From contig CAMFSB010000132.1 in the NCBI GenBank assembly GCA_945982465.1, positions 1-5,412 of the forward strand: 5,412 nucleotides of DNA, in the 5' to 3' direction. The position numbers were made by a program, and so were the translations under genes. Positions 1 to 4,930 of this stretch are shown here, in pieces. Each line of letters opens with the position of its first letter. The first letter of the stretch is position 1. This DNA is from an uncultured Faecalibacterium sp. Lineage in GTDB: Bacteria > Bacillota > Clostridia > Oscillospirales > Ruminococcaceae. The notes under the pieces are model-generated. The model did no database searches. It saw only the letters and a list, made by a program, of their open reading frames with translations, and had not been told where the DNA came from.

Positions 1-1
1 C

Positions 2-300
2 CGGGCGCTGGCCGCCGGGCACAAGCCAGCGCAGCCCGGCGCGCGATGCTTTATGCGCGCTGAAACAACCGGCGCGCAGCGCCGTAACCGAAATAGGCGG
101 CCCGCGCACGCGGGCGATGGCGGCAAGGCACAAGCCAGCGCAGCCTGGTGCAGCGATGCTTTATGCGCGCTGAAACAACCGGCGCGCAGCGCCGTAACCG
201 AAATAGGCGGCCCGCGCACGCGGGCGATGGCGGCAGGGCACAAGCCAGCGCAGCCTGGCGCAGCGCCGGCATCGAAATGACCAGCCCGCGCACGCGGGCG
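2..300. repeat. Tandem array of a ~110-bp hairpin-rich non-coding repeat, about 2.7 copies, open at the left edge
   Basis: The sequence at 43-155 reappears at 153-265 with only two mismatches (126/236 and 149/259), a period of 110 bp. Units begin near 20, 129 and 239 if the CACAAGCCAGCGCAGC block is taken as start, and 2-19 resemble the tail of an earlier unit that lies off the window. Each full unit holds a 9-bp stem with loop AAACAAC (54-62/70-78 and 164-172/180-188) and a GCCCGCG-CA-CGCGGGC hairpin (100-115, 210-225, 284-299). The period is not a multiple of three, so successive copies would be read in different frames; this argues against a repeat protein. There is no transposase and no short-repeat/unique-spacer pattern. 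I do not recognise the family; it is REP- or MITE-like in character. Presence of the repeat is certain, its nature is not. Confidence 0.93.
239..300. repeat. Third repeat copy with 36-bp internal deletion
   Basis: This copy matches the second unit up to 265, then jumps: bases 261-268 continue as the sequence found at 187-194, skipping the equivalent of 151-186. The missing 36 bp lie between two CAGCG direct repeats (151-155 and 187-191), of which one is retained (261-265). This is what slipped-strand or microhomology deletion would leave. The deletion removes nearly all of the AAACAAC-loop hairpin but keeps the GC-rich end hairpin. The stretch 269-284 is more diverged from the other copies than the rest, so this copy is probably the oldest or least constrained. 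Confidence 0.8.
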
Positions 301-306
301 TTTTAT
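284..306 (+). terminator. Probable intrinsic terminator formed by the last repeat copy
   Basis: A 7-bp perfect GC stem (284-290 with 293-299, CA between the arms, so in practice about 6 bp with a 4-nt loop) is followed directly by GTTTTATA. The same hairpin in the two upstream copies is followed by GATGGCGG and cannot terminate in the usual way. It would end transcription arriving from a gene to the left of the window and isolate rimM. The T-run has only four consecutive T residues, so termination may be partial. Confidence 0.5.
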
Positions 307-365
307 ACAAACGGCAAAGCAAGTACACAAATACACACCCAAGGCAGGAAAGGCAGGCACGGCCC

Positions 366-917
366 ATGCAGCAATATCTGGAAGCCGCCAAAATCGTTAC
401 CACGCACGGTGTGCGCGGCGAAATGAAGATCGAGTTCTGGTGCGATGACGCGGAGTTTTTAAAGCGGTTCAAAACGCTGTACCTGGAAAAAGGCGGCCAA
501 AAGCCGGTGCGGGTGCTTTCGGTGCGGCCCATCGGCCGCATGGGCCTGCTGAAGCTGGCAGGCGTGGAGGATATGGACGCGGCCCGCGCACTGTGCGGCC
601 GGGTGCTGTATTTCGACCGCGCCGACGCCCGCCTGCCGGCCGGCACCTGGTTTTATCAGGATCTGGTGGGCTGCCAGGTGCGCGACGCTGCCACCGGCCG
701 GGTGTACGGCACGGTCAAAAGCGTGGATCACCCCGGCCCGCAGGATATTTATACGGTGGCCGGGGCGGATGGCGGGGAATACCGCTTCCCCGGCGTGCCG
801 GAGTTTTTGAAGGAACTGAATCCGCCGGAGGGCTATATCCAGGTGGCGCCCATCCCCGGCATGTTTGATGACGGGGCCTATACCGACCGTCCCGGCACAG
901 GCGAGGAGGACGGCTGA
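366..917 (+). CDS. rimM: Ribosome maturation factor RimM
   Basis: RimM assists late assembly of the 30S subunit head; in the family it binds ribosomal protein S19 and helps process 16S rRNA in the cytoplasm. The 183-residue protein shows the expected two parts. The N-terminal beta-barrel starts with AAKIVTTHGVRGEMKI (residues 7-22), the RimM signature of the form G-x-I-x-x-x-H-G-x-x-G, with Ala8 where Gly is usual. The C-terminal PRC-barrel holds the WFYQDLVG block (residues 95-102) and the FPGVPEFLKELNP and PIPGMFD blocks (about 139-167). Length is close to the family norm of about 170, with a short acidic tail. The start ATG has a loosely spaced AGGAAAGG (346-353) 12 nt upstream, and no convincing promoter hexamers are visible in 307-365. 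The gene ends 2 nt before trmD, the common rimM-trmD pairing. Product assignment is firm. Confidence 0.95.
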   Translation: MQQYLEAAKIVTTHGVRGEMKIEFWCDDAEFLKRFKTLYLEKGGQKPVRVLSVRPIGRMGLLKLAGVEDMDAARALCGRVLYFDRADARLPAGTWFYQDLVGCQVRDAATGRVYGTVKSVDHPGPQDIYTVAGADGGEYRFPGVPEFLKELNPPEGYIQVAPIPGMFDDGAYTDRPGTGEEDG

Positions 918-919
918 CC

Positions 920-1780
920 ATGGGCATGCGCATTGATATCGCCACCCTGTTCCCGGAAATGTGCGAACGGGTGCTGGGCGAGAGTATCCTTGGCCGCGCC
1001 CAAAAGCGCGGCTTCATCGAAACGCACTGCCACCAGATCCGGGACTATACGCTCAACCGCCAGAAGCAGACCGACGATTACCCCTACGGCGGCGGCTGCG
1101 GCATGGTCATGTACGCCCAGCCCATTGCCGACTGCCTGCGGGATATCGTGGCGCAGGTGGAGGCACAGGGCCGCCCCCGGCCGCATATCGTGTTTTTGAC
1201 GGCGGCAGGCCCCCGGTATACCGAGGAGCACGCCCGCCGTCTGGCGCAGTACGACAGCCTGACGCTGGTGTGCGGCCATTACGAGGGCATCGACGAACGG
1301 GTGATCGAAGCCTTTGCAGACGAGGAGCTTTCCATCGGCGACTACATCCTGACCGGCGGCGAGCTGGCCAGCCTGGTGGTGGCCGACAGCGTACTGCGGC
1401 TACAGCCCGGCGTGCTGGCTGAGCAAAAGGGCTACGAGGACGAAAGCTATTGGAACGGCCTGCTGGAATACCCCCAGTATACCCGCCCCGAAGTGTGGGA
1501 GGGCCGCGCCGTGCCGCCGGTGCTGCTTTCCGGCGACCACAAAAAGGTGGACGAGTGGCGCGGCGAGCAGAGCCGCCAGCGCACCAGAACGCGCCGCCCC
1601 GCGCTGTGGCAGGCGTATCTGGATGCCGGCGGGTGGGACGGCGTGCCCGCGCCCCAAAAGCCCAAGCGCCGCAGGCACAAAAAAGCAGAGATGGCCGCGG
1701 AGGCAGCAGCCACCGCCCCGGCGGCGCCCGCAGCGCCCGGGGATCCGGCCGCCCCGGCGGCCGGGCAGGATGGGGAATAA
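920..1780 (+). CDS. trmD: tRNA (guanine37-N1)-methyltransferase TrmD with Ala/Pro-rich C-terminal tail
   Basis: TrmD transfers methyl from S-adenosylmethionine to N1 of G37 next to the anticodon, which prevents +1 frameshifting. It works as a dimer with a deep trefoil knot (SPOUT class). Visible signatures are DDYPYGGGCGMVM (52-64), LVCGHYEGIDERV (116-128), LSIGDYILTGGEL (137-149), SVLRLQPGVL (157-166) and LLEYPQYTRPEVWEG (181-195). The residue aligned with the catalytic Asp169 of E. coli TrmD appears to be Glu175, with Asp174 beside it. The protein is 286 residues against about 240-250 for most family members; the excess is a basic patch (KPKRRRHKK, 248-256) followed by an Ala/Pro-rich tail to the end. 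GAGGAGG (903-909), inside the end of rimM, favours the ATG at 920 over 926, although many TrmD proteins begin at the MRID corresponding to 926. It shares a transcript with rimM. No rplS follows. Confidence 0.95.
   Translation: MGMRIDIATLFPEMCERVLGESILGRAQKRGFIETHCHQIRDYTLNRQKQTDDYPYGGGCGMVMYAQPIADCLRDIVAQVEAQGRPRPHIVFLTAAGPRYTEEHARRLAQYDSLTLVCGHYEGIDERVIEAFADEELSIGDYILTGGELASLVVADSVLRLQPGVLAEQKGYEDESYWNGLLEYPQYTRPEVWEGRAVPPVLLSGDHKKVDEWRGEQSRQRTRTRRPALWQAYLDAGGWDGVPAPQKPKRRRHKKAEMAAEAAATAPAAPAAPGDPAAPAAGQDGE
1745..1764 (+). other. Strong GC hairpin inside the 3' end of trmD
   Basis: Bases 1745-1753 pair perfectly with 1756-1764 (9 bp drawn with a CC loop, about 8 bp realistically), ending 13 nt before the trmD stop codon. 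No T-run follows, so it is not a standard intrinsic terminator. It could slow ribosomes or protect the rimM-trmD mRNA 3' end, or may simply result from the Ala/Pro/Gly-rich coding of the tail (GCC, CCG and GGC codons). Confidence 0.45.
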
Positions 1781-1865
1781 AACAGACGGAATACAATGGC
1801 TTTTTCCGGCAATATTGAAAATGTTGAAAACTTTTGTATGTGCCTCCAATACAGCGGCAAAATAA

Positions 1866-2027
1866 ATGGCAAAAATGCCCAAAGAACCCGCAGTGCTTTT
1901 GGAACGATTGGAGAAACCGCCAAAATTGCGCAAAGAGACTGTACATTGCCCAAACTCTGCGCTAAAATACAAGTACCAGCCGGAAGAAAATGCACTTGAA
2001 ACTTTTTACAGTAAGGAGCGTTTATAG
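1866..2027 (+). CDS. Doubtful 53-codon small ORF directly upstream of ptsH
   Basis: Reading from ATG 1866 (or 1875) gives a charged 53-residue peptide beginning MAKMPKEPAVLLERLEKPPK and ending in YSKERL, with the TAG stop one nucleotide before the ptsH ATG. The tight junction with ptsH is suggestive of translational coupling. Against it, no Shine-Dalgarno site precedes either ATG, the proposed ptsH promoter lies inside the frame, the last codons are also the ptsH ribosome-binding region, and an overlapping 67-codon frame is open over much of the same DNA. I recognise no family. Most likely chance, kept for completeness. Confidence 0.12.
   Translation: MAKMPKEPAVLLERLEKPPKLRKETVHCPNSALKYKYQPEENALETFYSKERL
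1940..1968 (+). promoter_or_regulatory. Candidate sigma-A promoter for ptsH
   Basis: TGTACA (1940-1945, 4 of 6 to TTGACA) and TAAAAT (1963-1968, 5 of 6 to TATAAT) are separated by exactly 17 nt. Initiation would fall near 1975, leaving a leader of about 55 nt that contains the ptsH ribosome-binding site. An imperfect inverted repeat overlaps it: GCGCA-AA-GAG at 1928-1937 against CTCTGCGC at 1955-1962, flanking the -35 box and abutting the -10. That could be an operator or chance. Confidence 0.5.
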
Positions 2028-2028
2028 T

Positions 2029-2292
2029 ATGTTCGTAAAAGAGGTTACTGTTGAGAATCAGGTCGGTCTGCATGCCCGTCCCGCGACTTTCTTTATCCAG
2101 AAGGCAAACGACTATAAGTCCTCTATCTGGGTCGAAAAGGAAGAGCGCCGTGTGAACGCCAAGAGCCTGCTGGGCGTTCTGTCGCTGGGTATTGTAGGCG
2201 GTACCACCATTCGGATCATTGCGGATGGCGCCGACGAGCAGGCTGCCGTCGAGGGCCTGGTAAAGCTGGTCGAGTCCGGCTTTGCGGAATAA
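2029..2292 (+). CDS. ptsH: Phosphocarrier protein HPr of the sugar phosphotransferase system
   Basis: HPr passes phosphate from Enzyme I to sugar-specific EIIA domains through a histidine. In Firmicutes it is also phosphorylated on Ser46 by HPr kinase to act as corepressor with CcpA. The 87-residue protein is the standard length and carries GLHARPA with His15 at residues 13-19 and VNAKSLLGVLSLGI with Ser46 at 42-55. Both phosphorylation sites are therefore present, which separates it from Crh, where residue 15 is not His. The start at 2029 is set by AAGGAG (2013-2018), 10 nt upstream; an in-frame ATG at 1990 would add 13 residues with no family counterpart and no ribosome-binding site. Codons are less GC-biased than in neighbouring genes (GTT, ACT, GGT, CGT), as expected of a highly expressed gene. 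It is monocistronic, with its own terminator; Enzyme I (ptsI) is not adjacent. Confidence 0.95.
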   Translation: MFVKEVTVENQVGLHARPATFFIQKANDYKSSIWVEKEERRVNAKSLLGVLSLGIVGGTTIRIIADGADEQAAVEGLVKLVESGFAE

Positions 2293-2318
2293 GATAGTTC
2301 TTTGTCCTGCAGCGCAAG

Positions 2319-2351
2319 ATAAAGGCCGGTTCTGCCGGCCTTTATTTTTTT
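2319..2351 (+). terminator. Strong intrinsic terminator after ptsH
   Basis: An uninterrupted 11-bp stem (2319-2329 with 2335-2345, loop TTCTG) has its descending arm running into seven consecutive T residues (2345-2351). It lies 26 nt past the ptsH stop and separates ptsH from uvrC. The A-rich 5' flank could let it also act weakly on the opposite strand. Confidence 0.93.
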
Positions 2352-2400
2352 CATCGGGCGGGGCATCCTGTTTGCATCACCGCAGAAAAGGGGATGGACC

Positions 2401-4296
2401 ATGACCAAAGCCGAGCTGTATCAAAAAGCCTGCATGCTGCCGCTGCTGCCGGGGGTGTATATCATCCGCGACAAAAGCGACGAGATCATCTATATCGGCA
2501 AGGCAAAGCGGCTGCGCACCCGCGTCAGCCAGTATTTCCGCGAGGGCGTGCCCCACGACAACAAGGTCAGCCAGATGATCGCCCATGCGTTCAGCTTTGA
2601 TGTGATCGTCTGCCAGAGTGAATTTGAAGCCCTGGTGCTGGAAGCCAGCCAGATCAAGGCCCACACTCCCAAATACAACATCCTGCTCAAGGACGACAAG
2701 GGCTATTCCTATATCCGCGTGACCAAGGAGGACTGGCCCCGGCTTTCGTTCGTGCTGCAAAAGGAGGACGACGGGGCGGACTACATCGGCCCGTACACCT
2801 CCAGCTTTGCCGCCCGCGAAATGGCCGAGACCGCTATGGATTCCTTTTTGCTGCCGCGGTGCACAAAGCACTTCCCGCAGGACATCGGCAAAGGCCGCCC
2901 CTGCCTGAACGCCCACATCGGCAAGTGCATGGCGGTGTGCAGCGGGCGCGTCAGCCGCGAAAGCTACGGCGAAGCGGTCAAAAACGCCGTGCGGCTGATC
3001 AAATACGGCAAAAAGGACATTGTAAAATCGCTGAGCGAACGGATGGAAGAAGCCGCGGAGCGGCTGGACTTTGAAGCCGCCGCCCTCCTGCGGGACCAGA
3101 TCGCCGCCATCAACAAGGTGTCGGCGGGGCAGAAAGTGGTGGTGGACCCGGATGTGGAGATGGATGTGCTGGCGTTGGCCGGCACGCCGTCCAGCGTGTG
3201 CGCGGCTGTGCTGCGCTTCCGGGAGGGGCGGCTGACCGACAAGCGGGAATTTGTGTTCCACGACACCGCCGATGTGGCCGCCGCCCGGGAGGAGTTTTTG
3301 CCCCGGTATTACCTGGATGATGAGCAGATCCCCCGGGTGATCGCGGTGGATGAGCTGCCCGCCGGCGTGCAGGCGCTGCAGCAGGCGCTGGAGCAAAAGC
3401 GGGGCGCCCGGGTGCAGCTGTATGTGCCCCAGCGCGGCGATACCAAAAAACTGGTGGAAATGGCCCACACCAACGCCGTCGAGCGCCTTGCGCGCGAAAG
3501 CGGCCGCTATGCCCGGGAGGAAAAGCTGCTGGACGAGGTGGCGCAGGTGCTGGGCCTGCAAAAACCCCCGCGCACCATCGAAAGCTATGATATTTCCAAC
3601 TGGGGCGACGGCACCAGCGTGTGCGGCATGGTGGTATTCCGCGACGGCAAGCCCTACAAAACCGGCTACCGCCGCTTTAAAATGCAGACGGTGGCCGGCA
3701 CCGACGACTACGCCAGCATGGCCGAAACGCTGGCGCGCCGGGCGGCCGAATACGAAAAACGCGCCCAAAGCGGCGGGGGCCAGGCCAACTATTTTGCCGA
3801 AAAGCCGGACCTGATCCTGCTGGACGGCGGCAAGGGGCAGGTCAGTGTGGTGCGGCAGGCGCTGCACGGCACGGCATTTGCGGAGGTGCCGCTGTACGGC
3901 ATGGTCAAGGATGACCGCCACCGCACCCGCGCCATCATCGACAGCGCCGGCCGGGAAATCGTCATCAATATGACCCGCGGCACCTATACCTTTATCACTT
4001 CGATCCAGGACGAGGTGCACCGCTTTGCCAACAGCTACCGCAAGCAGCAGATGAAGCAGAAAAGCTATGCCTCCAGCCTGACCGGCGTGCCCGGCGTGGG
4101 GCCTGCCACGGCCAGGGCGTTGCTGGCCCATTTCAAAAGCGTGGGCGCGGTGCGCGCCGCCGGCGTTGAGCAGCTGCAGCAGGTACCGGGCGTGGGGCCT
4201 GCCACGGCCAGGGCGATCCATGCGTTTTTCAACGGGCCGCCATGCGAAGAACCGCCGGCGCGTGAGGCAGGCGGCGAAACTCCGCCTTCCCCTTGA
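2401..4296 (+). CDS. uvrC: UvrABC excision nuclease subunit C
   Basis: UvrC makes both incisions around a bulky DNA lesion after UvrA/UvrB loading. At 631 residues it is full length and all domains are visible. The GIY-YIG nuclease (3' incision) shows GVY at 18-20, YIG at 31-33, the conserved Arg41, Glu81 in the LVLEASQIK block and Asn93. Next is a four-Cys set (C154, C168, C176, C180) matching the conserved UvrC cysteines reported to hold an iron-sulfur cluster. The UVR (UvrB-binding) motif is at about 204-240. The RNase H-like 5'-incision domain has YDISN with Asp397, LLDGGKGQ with Asp475, KDDRHRTR at 503-510 and EVHRF with His540. Tandem helix-hairpin-helix motifs lie at about 559-611. The last 20 residues are a Pro/Glu-rich tail. 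The start is supported by AAAAGGGG (2386-2393), 7 nt upstream; no clear promoter is seen in 2352-2400. The stop codon overlaps the -35 box of the next promoter. Confidence 0.97.
   Translation: MTKAELYQKACMLPLLPGVYIIRDKSDEIIYIGKAKRLRTRVSQYFREGVPHDNKVSQMIAHAFSFDVIVCQSEFEALVLEASQIKAHTPKYNILLKDDKGYSYIRVTKEDWPRLSFVLQKEDDGADYIGPYTSSFAAREMAETAMDSFLLPRCTKHFPQDIGKGRPCLNAHIGKCMAVCSGRVSRESYGEAVKNAVRLIKYGKKDIVKSLSERMEEAAERLDFEAAALLRDQIAAINKVSAGQKVVVDPDVEMDVLALAGTPSSVCAAVLRFREGRLTDKREFVFHDTADVAAAREEFLPRYYLDDEQIPRVIAVDELPAGVQALQQALEQKRGARVQLYVPQRGDTKKLVEMAHTNAVERLARESGRYAREEKLLDEVAQVLGLQKPPRTIESYDISNWGDGTSVCGMVVFRDGKPYKTGYRRFKMQTVAGTDDYASMAETLARRAAEYEKRAQSGGGQANYFAEKPDLILLDGGKGQVSVVRQALHGTAFAEVPLYGMVKDDRHRTRAIIDSAGREIVINMTRGTYTFITSIQDEVHRFANSYRKQQMKQKSYASSLTGVPGVGPATARALLAHFKSVGAVRAAGVEQLQQVPGVGPATARAIHAFFNGPPCEEPPAREAGGETPPSP
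4093..4215 (+). repeat. 27-nt exact direct repeat within the uvrC helix-hairpin-helix region
   Basis: Bases 4093-4119 are identical to 4189-4215, an offset of 96 nt (32 codons). Both encode the hairpin of the two HhH motifs, PGVGPATARA at 564-573 and 596-605. The protein repeat is expected of (HhH)2 domains, but codon-for-codon identity is not. Both copies use the same less common choices here (GGG, CCT, AGG), pointing to recent duplication or gene conversion rather than ancient divergence. Confidence 0.9.
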
Positions 4297-4321
4297 CAAG
4301 CGGCCCCGCGGCAGACATAAT
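4293..4321 (+). promoter_or_regulatory. Near-consensus sigma-A promoter for rsmD, overlapping the uvrC stop codon
   Basis: TTGACA (4293-4298) is a perfect -35 hexamer and contains the uvrC TGA (4294-4296). After exactly 17 nt comes CATAAT (4316-4321, 5 of 6). Initiation would be near 4328, giving a leader of about 54 nt for rsmD. This is the best promoter match in the window. Confidence 0.8.
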
Positions 4322-4328
4322 ATAGAGA

Positions 4329-4352
4329 ACCTGTCCGTCTTTTTCGGACGGT
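4329..4352 (+). other. Hairpin in the rsmD 5' leader
   Basis: GTCCG (4333-4337) pairs with CGGAC (4345-4349) around a T-rich loop, and ACC/GGT (4329-4331 with 4350-4352) extends the stem past one bulged T. It would sit at the very 5' end of the rsmD mRNA. No T-run follows, so it is not a terminator. It may stabilise the transcript; it could also be uvrC 3' sequence with no role. Confidence 0.4.
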
Positions 4353-4381
4353 GCGGCGTACAAAGCAAAGGAGATGACCGT

Positions 4382-4930
4382 ATGCGCGTGATCGCAGGCG
4401 AAGCCCGCGGCAAAAGGCTGGAAGCCCTGCCCGGCACCGATGTGACCCGCCCGACCATCGAGCGGGTCAAGGAGGCCATGTTCAGCATTGTGCAGTTCAG
4501 CCTGCCGGGCGCGCGGGTGCTGGACCTGTATGCCGGCAGCGGGCAGCTGGGCATCGAGGCGCTTTCGCGCGGGGCGGCGCGGTGCGTGTTTCTGGATCAG
4601 AACCGGGACGCCGCGGCCATTGTGATCAAAAACTGCAAAAACTGCGGCGTGTTTGACCGCAGCCGGGTCTCGGTGGGGGAGGCGGGGCTGTACCTGGCCG
4701 CCTGCCGTGAGCAGTTCGACCTGGTTTTATTGGACACGCCGTACCGCCATGATACAGTGGAACAGATCCTGCCGGCCGTGGAACGGGTAACGGCCCCCGG
4801 CGGCGCCGTGCTGTGCGAAACCGAGACCGGCGCCGTGCTGCCTGCCGAATGCGGGGCGCTGCGGCTGCAAAAGCAATACAAATACGGCACCATCCTGGTG
4901 TGGCGCTATGAGAAGGAGCGAGTGGAATGA
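4382..4930 (+). CDS. rsmD: 16S rRNA (guanine966-N2)-methyltransferase RsmD
   Basis: RsmD methylates N2 of G966 in helix 31 of 16S rRNA, using S-adenosylmethionine, late in 30S assembly. The 182-residue protein has the usual length and order: MRVIAGEARGKRLEALPG (1-18), TRPTIERVKEAMFSIV (22-37), the SAM-binding LDLYAGSGQLGIEALSRGA (47-65), acidic motif II around LDQN (71-74), motif IV at 113-121 (FDLVLLDTPY), and a C-terminal KYGTILVWRYEK (167-178). Motif IV reads DTPY (118-121), where the family normally has DPPY. The start is fixed by the family N-terminus and by AAAGGAGAT (4367-4375), 8 nt from GGAG to ATG; the frame is open further upstream, but that part overlaps uvrC and has no RsmD similarity. 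It is driven by the promoter at the uvrC stop and overlaps the next gene by ATGA. Confidence 0.95.
   Translation: MRVIAGEARGKRLEALPGTDVTRPTIERVKEAMFSIVQFSLPGARVLDLYAGSGQLGIEALSRGAARCVFLDQNRDAAAIVIKNCKNCGVFDRSRVSVGEAGLYLAACREQFDLVLLDTPYRHDTVEQILPAVERVTAPGGAVLCETETGAVLPAECGALRLQKQYKYGTILVWRYEKERVE

Larger units (their letters stand above)
1781..2028. other. A-rich intergenic spacer between trmD and ptsH
   Basis: This 248-nt stretch is much richer in A and T than its flanks. It has no recognisable RNA gene or known riboswitch. It has no T-tailed hairpin after trmD, so rimM-trmD transcripts may run into ptsH. In its second half lie a sigma-A-like promoter, an imperfect inverted repeat around it, and the ptsH Shine-Dalgarno site, described separately. 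Two overlapping short open frames (1796-1999 and 1866-2027) cross it, neither with a Shine-Dalgarno site. Confidence 0.6.

Noticed and set aside
2..300. CRISPR array
   Set aside because: Units are ~110 bp and contiguous; there are no short repeats separated by unique spacers of constant length.
53..426. Open frames of 75 and 92 codons across the repeat array
   Set aside because: They arise from GC-rich repeats; the 110-bp period shifts frame between copies, no family resemblance is visible, and one overlaps the rimM start.
1895..1912. Catabolite-responsive element (cre) upstream of ptsH
   Set aside because: The best candidate around GGAACGATTGG misses several conserved positions of the cre consensus.
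1796..1999. 67-codon frame in the trmD-ptsH spacer
   Set aside because: It has no Shine-Dalgarno site, overlaps another open frame and the proposed promoter, and its composition resembles no known protein.
1990..2028. Upstream in-frame ATG for ptsH (1990)
   Set aside because: It has no ribosome-binding site, would add residues foreign to HPr and shift His15 and Ser46 from their canonical numbers; AAGGAG at 2013-2018 fits 2029.
1107..2073. Long minus-strand frames over trmD and the spacer
   Set aside because: They are antisense to clearly conserved trmD, rich in Arg/Pro/Gly, lack ribosome-binding sites, and continue into the spacer only because its + strand has no TTA, CTA or TCA from 1781 to 1946.
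4166..4381. Upstream extension of the rsmD frame into uvrC
   Set aside because: The added 72 residues overlap the uvrC HhH coding region out of frame, and RsmD proteins begin with MRVIAG at 4382 behind a good Shine-Dalgarno site.
2377..4554. 725-codon minus-strand frame opposite uvrC
   Set aside because: It is an effect of high GC at third codon positions; the + strand encodes a full-length UvrC with all catalytic motifs, and the antisense peptide shows no recognisable domain.
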